From a virus: DNA of 40,111 nt. Shown here piece by piece: positions 34,683-40,111 of this stretch; position 1 is the stretch's first letter; each line of letters starts with the position of its first letter. The stretch spans positions 1 through 40,111 of the IMG/VR virus record IMGVR_UViG_3300006931_000019; one strand, 5' to 3'. The notes beneath the pieces were generated by a model. That model made no database searches, had not been told where the DNA came from, and worked only from the letters and a program-made list of their open reading frames with translations. A program made the position numbers and the translations under genes.

Positions 34683-37140
34683 TCCCATAGTCATCTGGGA
34701 AGCCCAGCCTAGGCAATCTGCATTCATTTCATGCCCGGCTGATGATGTTGGGTTTGGTGGGGCCCGTGGTGGGGGCAAGTCCGATGCCGTCATGGGTGAT
34801 TGGCTATCTCATGAGGATCTGTACGGGCAGCACGCCATCGGTATGGCATTCCGCCGCGAGCGCACCCAGCTTGTAGAGTTGATTGAGCGCTGCCGGCAGG
34901 TTTTGCCGCTCCTTGGCCATAAATGGCATGAGCAGGACAAATACTTTCGAGGCCCAAACGGCGGCCGCCTGCGCTTCAGCTACCTCGAAAACGACAGCGA
35001 CGCCGACGCTTATCAGGGCCACTCTTATTGCGTTGCAATGGGAACTAGAATTCTCATGGCAAACGGCTCTATGCGGGCCATTGAGATGGTGCAGCGCGGC
35101 GATTATGTGGCCACGCTAGAGGGGCCTCGGCGCATCCTGGCGAGTGTCAGCCCCTATCCGGCGCCTTGCGTGCGGGCCGTTGTCCGCGATAGCGCGGGAT
35201 TGGCGCTAGGGGATCAAGTCCATCCGATTTGGCACCCTGTTTTAACCACCGCCGGATTGATTTGGTCACGGTCACCTCATGGACGCAGAAGCGACGAGCA
35301 ACCACAGTCCGCGCAACCCGCTTCTTATAAACAAGATCAAGTATTTCCTTGCAATGAGCATCCAAAGCCCCGGGGCTGGCGCGCTTGGTCAACAGATGTC
35401 CGAATCTCTCATAAAGGGTTGCCACAGACACCCGAAGAACTGATGCGGCCTGAGCGGTTGACCGTCCCTGTAATGCTTCACGCACAATCTGCTCGGTTAG
35501 CAGCCTTGAAACGCCGCGCTGACCGCAAGATACCCACTCAAAGCCATTTTCCTCGCAAATTGCGCGGATGGTGGTTGGGCTTGCTGGCACAGTATCGAGA
35601 GATTTTGTTGGGTCGCCAGCCGCTTGCCGAACTAGCTCTATCAACACGGGGTCTTGGCGCCCCCGCCCGTGCCAATGTTCTTTCAGATGCTCAGAATGGC
35701 TGGCGTGTAGCGCGAGATTTTCTCGCCTGTTATCGGTCCGGTCGTGGTTTAGGTGATGGACACGCTCTTGAGAAGATAGAAAACGGCCAAGCGATTCCTC
35801 CATTACAAGCCGATGCTGAAAATAGACCCCCTGGCTCGCCTTCGGATGTGTCGGACACCACTCCATCACATAACCACTTTTCGTCAATGTGCTGGGAGCA
35901 TCCCTATACCGGCGAGGCGCGGCATCTATCGGAGGAAGTGACTTGGGGAACGATGGAATTGACGCGGTGTGGTTTTGCATTGGTTTGCGATCTCTCAGTT
36001 GAAGGCGCAAACCACTATATCAGTGAAAGCGGACTAATAAACAAGAACACGCGGCTATACCCTGAAGAAATGGGTACGTTTCCTAGCGAGACGCCCATAA
36101 ACAAGCTCCAGGCCACGCTGCGGTCAGGTAACGGCGTGCCATGCCAAATGAAGGGTACATGCAACCCTGGCGGCCCTGGCCATCAGTGGGTCAGGGCGCG
36201 CTACCGCCTGGCTGAATATCCCAATGGGCTGGAGATATTCCGGTATGAGTTTGAGAACCCTTTCACCAAAAACAAGATTGAAAAGACGCGGGTTTTCATT
36301 CCCAGCAAGGTTTCGGACAACAAATTCCTTGGGGACGATTATGTGGCCAATCTCGCCCAAGTGGGGTCCGAGCAGCTTGTGCGGGCATGGCTCTCGGGCG
36401 ATTGGTCAGTCATCGAAGGCGCGTTCTTTGACGGCTGGTCAACCGAGAAGCACGTCATCAAGCCATTTGCGATTCCGAAGGAATGGGTCCGCATCCGGGC
36501 CGGCGATTGGGGCTATGCCAAACCCTTCTCGATTGGCTGGTGGGCTATTGTACCGGAACAAATTGTAGTTCATGGTGTGACCCTCCCTAGGGGCTGTATG
36601 GTCCGCTATAGGGAGTGGTATGGCTGCAAGGCGCCAAACGAGGGGCTCAGGCTTGATGCCGAGGACGTTGCTGCGGGGATCAAGGAACGTGAGGCTGGCG
36701 AGAAAATCGACCGCGCCGTGCTTGATCCTTCCGCCTTCGCACAAAATGGCGGCCCTTCCATTGCTGAACGAATGTACACCAGCCACAAGGTATTATGGCA
36801 TCCAGCCGATAACACCAGAGTCGGTATCCGAGGAGCCATGTCAGGCTGGGACGCAATGCGAGGCCGTCTCGCTGGCGACGGTGATGGCCATCCCATGCTG
36901 GTTGTATTTTCAACGTGCACGGATTTTATCCGTACGGTCCCATTTATGCAGCACGATGGAACGCGGCCTGAAGACATTGATACCGACGCTGAAGACCATG
37001 CCTGTGACGAAGCTAGATATGCCTGCAATTCAAGGCCGTGGACGCGGGGAGCAACGCCTAAGCCCGCTCCCGGCCCGCGCCTTATCCAAAACGCCACCCT
37101 CGACGATCTATGGAGCGCCAACAAACGCAGTACGGGGTAG
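34672..37140 (+). CDS. terL: Large terminase subunit containing an intein
   Basis: 822 codons. Residues 1-119 and 460-822 form the spliced terminase (482 residues), and residues 120-459 are an intein. Walker A GGARGGGKSD (about 29-38); TRLYPEEMG after the splice gives the Walker B region (Glu465, Glu466); the RNase H-like nuclease domain has Asp612 (RAGDWGY), Asp685 (AVLDPSA) and Asp775/779 (EDHACDEARY). The spliced junction reads ...AYQGHSY|TRLYPEE..., the usual terminase sequence, so splicing restores it. Terminase cuts and packages DNA through the portal, encoded two genes downstream. It starts at ATG 34672 by 11-base overlap. Confidence 0.9.
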   Translation: MPPDPIVIWEAQPRQSAFISCPADDVGFGGARGGGKSDAVMGDWLSHEDLYGQHAIGMAFRRERTQLVELIERCRQVLPLLGHKWHEQDKYFRGPNGGRLRFSYLENDSDADAYQGHSYCVAMGTRILMANGSMRAIEMVQRGDYVATLEGPRRILASVSPYPAPCVRAVVRDSAGLALGDQVHPIWHPVLTTAGLIWSRSPHGRRSDEQPQSAQPASYKQDQVFPCNEHPKPRGWRAWSTDVRISHKGLPQTPEELMRPERLTVPVMLHAQSARLAALKRRADRKIPTQSHFPRKLRGWWLGLLAQYREILLGRQPLAELALSTRGLGAPARANVLSDAQNGWRVARDFLACYRSGRGLGDGHALEKIENGQAIPPLQADAENRPPGSPSDVSDTTPSHNHFSSMCWEHPYTGEARHLSEEVTWGTMELTRCGFALVCDLSVEGANHYISESGLINKNTRLYPEEMGTFPSETPINKLQATLRSGNGVPCQMKGTCNPGGPGHQWVRARYRLAEYPNGLEIFRYEFENPFTKNKIEKTRVFIPSKVSDNKFLGDDYVANLAQVGSEQLVRAWLSGDWSVIEGAFFDGWSTEKHVIKPFAIPKEWVRIRAGDWGYAKPFSIGWWAIVPEQIVVHGVTLPRGCMVRYREWYGCKAPNEGLRLDAEDVAAGIKEREAGEKIDRAVLDPSAFAQNGGPSIAERMYTSHKVLWHPADNTRVGIRGAMSGWDAMRGRLAGDGDGHPMLVVFSTCTDFIRTVPFMQHDGTRPEDIDTDAEDHACDEARYACNSRPWTRGATPKPAPGPRLIQNATLDDLWSANKRSTG
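35147..35980 (-). CDS. HNH homing endonuclease encoded antisense inside the terL intein
   Basis: 277 residues from ATG 35980, with GAGAG about 10 bases upstream; the longer frame to 36010 starts with TTG. GYVMEWCPTHPKASQGVYFQ then HRLVMEESLGRFLSSQERVHH, and NHDRTDNRRENLALHASHSEH, are the standard phage HNH domain, with the catalytic His pair and conserved Asn in order (nuclear positions about 35.75 kb). Two helix-turn-helix segments follow (SVATLYERFGHLL; HEVTVTKSIRRWLKQG), suited to DNA recognition. It lies entirely within the intein and opposite to terL. A likely target is an inteinless terminase gene, but this is inference. Confidence 0.85.
   Translation of the reverse strand: MQNHTASIPSFPKSLPPIDAAPRRYRDAPSTLTKSGYVMEWCPTHPKASQGVYFQHRLVMEESLGRFLSSQERVHHLNHDRTDNRRENLALHASHSEHLKEHWHGRGRQDPVLIELVRQAAGDPTKSLDTVPASPTTIRAICEENGFEWVSCGQRGVSRLLTEQIVREALQGRSTAQAASVLRVSVATLYERFGHLLTKRASPGALDAHCKEILDLVYKKRVARTVVARRFCVHEVTVTKSIRRWLKQGAKSDGLDPLAPIPRYRGQRPARKAPDRG
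36014..36019 (-). promoter_or_regulatory. Possible -10 for the antisense HNH gene
   Basis: On the - strand, TATAGT (36019-36014) matches TATAAT at five of six positions and would start transcription near 36007, giving a leader of about 27 bases to ATG 35980 with GAGAG as ribosome binding site. No convincing -35 is present. It lies in the intein's last coding block. Confidence 0.3.
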
Positions 37141-37143
37141 GGC

Positions 37144-37353
37144 ATGAGCGACTACCAAACTCGGCCCGGATTTAAGTATTTTTGCCGTCTGGAAGAGGAT
37201 GAGAAATGGGCCGTGGTTGCTGGCCTTGGTGTCATTATTGCCAACCCAGAAAGGGGTTGTTTCTTGGTTCATGATGACGGGTCAAGAGAGCCACTATTAT
37301 CGGATGAAAATGCTGTTTGGCATCGGCACCCGGCCCTGTGGATGTCACCATGA
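37144..37353 (+). CDS. Small hypothetical protein
   Basis: 69 residues. KYFCRLEEDEKWAVVAGLGV gives strands and a helix; C-terminal HRHPALWMSP. No family is recognised. Follows terminase by 3 bases. Confidence 0.55.
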   Translation: MSDYQTRPGFKYFCRLEEDEKWAVVAGLGVIIANPERGCFLVHDDGSREPLLSDENAVWHRHPALWMSP

Positions 37354-37592
37354 GTGAAATGGTTAAGCGCGTGGCACAAGCTTTATATGCAAACGAATAT
37401 AAGGGCTCTACCGATGCCATGACTAAAAATGGCTGGTTTGTTTATAGTGAGGCAGCGCGCGCGGCGATTGAAGCGATGATAGAGCCTACCCTCGCGATGG
37501 TTTCAGCTGGCCGCCAAAAAGACATCGATTTAAGCTTCCACGCTGGTTCGGAAGATCATTGGGAAGCTATGATAAAACAGGCCCTTAAATGA
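37350..37592 (+). CDS. Small hypothetical protein
   Basis: 80 residues from ATG 37350 (ATGA overlap). Helical, with MVKRVAQALYANEYKGSTDA and AARAAIEAMIEPTLAMVSAG. ATGA coupling to the portal gene suggests co-translation. No motif. Confidence 0.55.
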   Translation: MSEMVKRVAQALYANEYKGSTDAMTKNGWFVYSEAARAAIEAMIEPTLAMVSAGRQKDIDLSFHAGSEDHWEAMIKQALK

Positions 37593-39802
37593 GTTCCTAC
37601 GGCATAGCCCAGGACATGGAGACGGACCCGGATGTTCGTTTCTGGCTCAACCAGATTGAGGCCGCAACCAAATGGCACAAAGACTGGTACGACCAGGGCA
37701 AGGATGTAAACGACCGCTTTATCAACAAGCAAATCACGGCCTTAGCTTCTCCCAACAGCTTCCGCATGAATGTCCTCTACTCGAATGTGGAGACGCTGAA
37801 GCCGGCGCTATATGCCAAGACGGCCACGCCGAATGTGACCAGGCGGTTTCGTGACCGTGATCCGGTTGGGCGTTGGGCCGCCATCGTGCTTGAGCGCGTA
37901 GAAGAATATGAGCTCGACACCTATGACGATGATTACAATTACCGCTCAGCGATAGAGGACTATCTCCTTCCTGGCCGTGGGCAAATCTGGGTCAATTACG
38001 ATCCGACCGTGCAGGGCAAGAAGGATGATTTACGCGATCCCCAGCGCTTAATCTGGGAGTGCTGCAAGGTCAGGCACATCAACTGGCGCGACTTCCTGAC
38101 CAATCCAGCCCGAACATGGGATGAGGTCTGGTGGGTTGCCAAGCGTGAATATCTGACGGTTGAGGAAGCCAAGGCCCAGCGTCTTGATACCTCGGCCATG
38201 ACATTCGAGGCCCAGAAGAACGATCCACAGGCCGCGAACAAGGAAGACACAAGCTCTCCTGAGAACATCAAAAAGGCTGCGGTTTGGGAGATTTGGTCAA
38301 AGACCCACGGCAAGGTCTATTTTGTCTCGAACAACAGCCCGAAGATATTGCGCACGCCTGCCGCGCCTGGATTGAAATTCAGTTCATTCTTTCCCTGCCC
38401 AAGGCCGCTGACCACGACCACCACACCAGACAGCATCATCCCGATCCCTGACTATCTCCAGTACAAGGACCAGGCCAAGGAGATTGACCGCCTAACGCAG
38501 CGCATTAACCTTTTGACCAAGGCGCTGCGGGTGGCTGGTGTTTATGACGCTTCCCAGGACAGCCTTTCCCGGCTGCTTGAGGACACAGACAACAACATCC
38601 TCGTTCCTTGCGAGACGTATGCAGTTTTGGCCGGACAGGGCGGGGTGGAAGGCTCGATTTCCTTCTTCCCGATCAAGGACCTGATCGCCGCATTGCAGCA
38701 ATGCTACGAGAGCCGGGACCAAGCGATACAGGTTATGTATCAGGTCACGGGGATTTCAGACATTGCCCGTGGCGCGACTGACCCAAGGGAAACCCTCGGC
38801 GCCCAGCAGCTTAAAAGCCAGTGGGGATCGCTTCGCATCCGTGACAGGCAGCGGGAGGTGCAGCGCTTTATCCGCGATACATTCAGGCTCAAGGCCGAGG
38901 TCCATGCCCAGCAGTTCCAACCTGATACCCTCCTTGCCATGTCGAATGTCCCGCTGGCGACCAAGGAGCAAAAGGCCCAGCTTCAGCAGCGGGTTCAGAT
39001 CCAGCAACAGGCTCAGGCCATGGCGCAGCAGAATCCGCAAGCCGCGCAACAGATCGCCCAATCAAACCCACAACTGGCCCAGCAAATCATGCAGCCCTTG
39101 ACGCCAAAGGAGCAGGAGCAGCTAAAAGAGCCATCCTGGAATGATGTGGTGGCGCTTCTACGCAGCAGCGAGCTACGGGGCTTTGCGGTGGACATTGAAA
39201 CAGATTCCACCATCCAGGCCGATGAAATGGCTGAGAAGCAGGCCCGCACCGAATTTGTCACCGGCATGACGCAGTTCGTGGAGCAATGGGGGCCGATTGT
39301 TCAGCAGCAGCCCAAGGCGGCGGCGCTGGCCGGCGAGCTTATGCTATTCAGCGCCAGGGCCTTCAAGACAGCGGACAGCCTTGAGACGGCGATTGAGGAA
39401 TTTGTGGACGATATCCAGAAATCACCCCCAGCGCCGCCACCGGGACAGGCCCAGAACCCCAAGGACATAGCGGAGGCGCAAGCCATCCCGGCCCGGCTTC
39501 AACTGGACGCCCAAAAGCAGCAATCCGAGGCGGCTAACAAACAGCTTGCCATAAAGACCGAAGCGCAAACCAAACTGGCGACCCATGCCATGACCCTACA
39601 GGCTGACGCGGCCCAAGGCCATGCGGATCGGGCTGCGGATAGCGCCCAGGCCGAGGCGGAAGGACAGCGCCAGCAGACGGGCGAAAACCGCGAACTTCAG
39701 GCCATCATGTCAGCTATCCAGGGCCTTACGCAACAGCAGATGCAACTGGCCAATCGGCTGGATAGCATTACCCAGGCCATGAACCCGGTGGGTAGCGCAT
39801 GA
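37589..39802 (+). CDS. Portal protein
   Basis: 737 residues. The N-terminal block WLNQIEAATKWHKDWYDQGK and TLKPALYAKTATPNVTRRF with DRDPVGRWAAIVLERV is typical of podovirus portal proteins. LPGRGQIWVNYDPT is a second signature. The C-terminus (about 460-520) is a Gln-rich barrel/coiled-coil tail. It forms the dodecameric DNA channel to which terminase docks. Starts by ATGA overlap and ends by ATGA overlap with the next gene. Confidence 0.9.
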   Translation: MSSYGIAQDMETDPDVRFWLNQIEAATKWHKDWYDQGKDVNDRFINKQITALASPNSFRMNVLYSNVETLKPALYAKTATPNVTRRFRDRDPVGRWAAIVLERVEEYELDTYDDDYNYRSAIEDYLLPGRGQIWVNYDPTVQGKKDDLRDPQRLIWECCKVRHINWRDFLTNPARTWDEVWWVAKREYLTVEEAKAQRLDTSAMTFEAQKNDPQAANKEDTSSPENIKKAAVWEIWSKTHGKVYFVSNNSPKILRTPAAPGLKFSSFFPCPRPLTTTTTPDSIIPIPDYLQYKDQAKEIDRLTQRINLLTKALRVAGVYDASQDSLSRLLEDTDNNILVPCETYAVLAGQGGVEGSISFFPIKDLIAALQQCYESRDQAIQVMYQVTGISDIARGATDPRETLGAQQLKSQWGSLRIRDRQREVQRFIRDTFRLKAEVHAQQFQPDTLLAMSNVPLATKEQKAQLQQRVQIQQQAQAMAQQNPQAAQQIAQSNPQLAQQIMQPLTPKEQEQLKEPSWNDVVALLRSSELRGFAVDIETDSTIQADEMAEKQARTEFVTGMTQFVEQWGPIVQQQPKAAALAGELMLFSARAFKTADSLETAIEEFVDDIQKSPPAPPPGQAQNPKDIAEAQAIPARLQLDAQKQQSEAANKQLAIKTEAQTKLATHAMTLQADAAQGHADRAADSAQAEAEGQRQQTGENRELQAIMSAIQGLTQQQMQLANRLDSITQAMNPVGSA

Positions 39803-40111
39803 GCCGGGAAACCTATGTTTTCGACCGCGCGCTCGGCAAAATGGTGCCAGCCGCCGAGTTCTATGCCCGCAAGTATGCCGGGACCAAGACATCAGATCTG
39901 CCGCGCCCCATGATTATCAGCGACAACCTCGACCATGTGATGAACATGGCGGACGGTAAGCGCTACTCCTCCAAAGCCGCCTACTACAAGGCCGTGCGCC
40001 GGGCAGGCTGTGAAATCATAGGGAATGACACATCCACACCATCTAGACCAAAAGTGATGGATGACCCTATCAATGACATTAAAATTGCTGTAGAAAGGCT
40101 ATCGTCACGCG
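39799..40111 (+). CDS. 5' part of small gene after portal (continues at base 3)
   Basis: First 104 codons of the same protein described at 1-155. SRETYVFDRALGKMVPAAEF, then FYARKYAGTKTSDLPRPMII, SDNLDHVMNMADGKRYSSKA and YYKAVRRAGCEIIG are small-phage-protein blocks seen between portal and scaffold in this kind of genome. Reading continues at base 3 to the TGA at 153-155 on the circle. Confidence 0.85.
   Translation, partial: MSRETYVFDRALGKMVPAAEFYARKYAGTKTSDLPRPMIISDNLDHVMNMADGKRYSSKAAYYKAVRRAGCEIIGNDTSTPSRPKVMDDPINDIKIAVERLSSR
39992..40111. repeat. Terminal direct repeat (right copy), circular overlap
   Basis: Exact second copy of bases 1-120. It lies inside the coding sequence of the small gene that begins at 39799, whose reading frame is preserved across the join. 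This supports permuted circular closure rather than a separate repeat element. Confidence 0.95.

Larger units (their letters stand above)
35029..36048 (+). other. Intein in terL, no endonuclease in sense frame
   Basis: 340 residues in frame with terminase. Block A: first residue Cys (C120) then GTRILMANGSMRAIEMVQRG with GDYV. Block B is read near ALGDQVHPIW, about residues 179-188. C-terminal blocks: FALVCDLSVEG (block F) and HYISESGLINKN with Asn459 last and Thr460 as the downstream nucleophile. The penultimate residue is Lys, not the common His. Between the Hint halves (about 200-425) the sense frame shows neither LAGLIDADG nor HNH; the matching antisense frame does. It therefore works as a splicing domain interrupted by reverse-strand DNA. 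Confidence 0.85.

Noticed and set aside
1-40111. CRISPR array, integrase or attachment site
   Set aside because: No set of regularly spaced repeats and no tyrosine or serine integrase were found. The only long repeats are the terminal overlap, the 109-bp pair and the IS inverted repeats.

Overview
This window is a complete, circularly permuted genome of a small tailed phage, probably a podovirus infecting an alphaproteobacterium. The first 120 bases recur exactly as the last 120 (1-120 = 39992-40111). One gene reads through that junction, so the real unit is a 39,991 bp circle cut inside a gene. The podovirus-like assignment rests on the portal/scaffold/capsid/adaptor/hub/internal-virion-protein order and the absence of tape-measure, tail-tube and sheath genes. 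The alphaproteobacterial host is inferred from a GcrA-type cell-cycle regulator and a SleB-like (Hydrolase_2) lysin. No integrase is visible.

Layout. (A) The late block on the + strand starts near 30.6 kb. It holds small accessory genes, four tiny or membrane peptides, three beta-rich small proteins, a GIY-YIG nuclease, a DUF5681-like gene, a tRNA-Gln and the large terminase with its intein, then portal. It continues across the junction into scaffold, major capsid, two DUF115/MptE-like genes, adaptor, hub, GNAT, an S74-chaperone protein, two large internal virion proteins and tail fibre genes (three with Sec-type leaders). It ends with an O-antigen ligase and the lysis cassette at about 19.4 kb. 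(B) A leftward early operon (25.96 down to 19.38 kb) encodes an ERF/YqaJ/NinB recombination set, an HNH nuclease, about a dozen tiny genes with a recurrent GGGGAC-type leader, and an AAA+ ATPase. (C) A short divergent rightward operon (26.1-28.56 kb) encodes a ribbon-helix-helix protein, GcrA, small genes, a candidate C4-like antisense RNA and a DUF1376 replication-type protein. (D) A 1.9 kb insertion element bounded by 28-bp imperfect inverted repeats (28677-30569) carries three broken genes: an AAA ATPase fragment, an IS1-type transposase and an IS1595-type transposase fused tail to tail.

The most unusual object is in terL. A 340-residue intein interrupts the terminase just before its Walker B segment. 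The intein contains no endonuclease in its own frame. Instead the complementary strand of the same DNA carries a full HNH endonuclease gene with C-terminal helix-turn-helix segments, its own ATG, a plausible ribosome binding site and a possible -10 box. The stretch must stay open on both strands for the phage to make terminase and for the nuclease to exist.

Working together: the divergent promoter at 26.05-26.09 kb, probably controlled by the RHH protein at a TTGAC-palindrome, would launch both early operons. Late genes build a podovirus particle. Exported or lipidated fibre-like proteins and an O-antigen ligase suggest that the infected cell surface is altered. SleB-like lysin, holin candidate and nested spanins lyse the host. 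Everything here is read by eye from the sequence; no database search was run.
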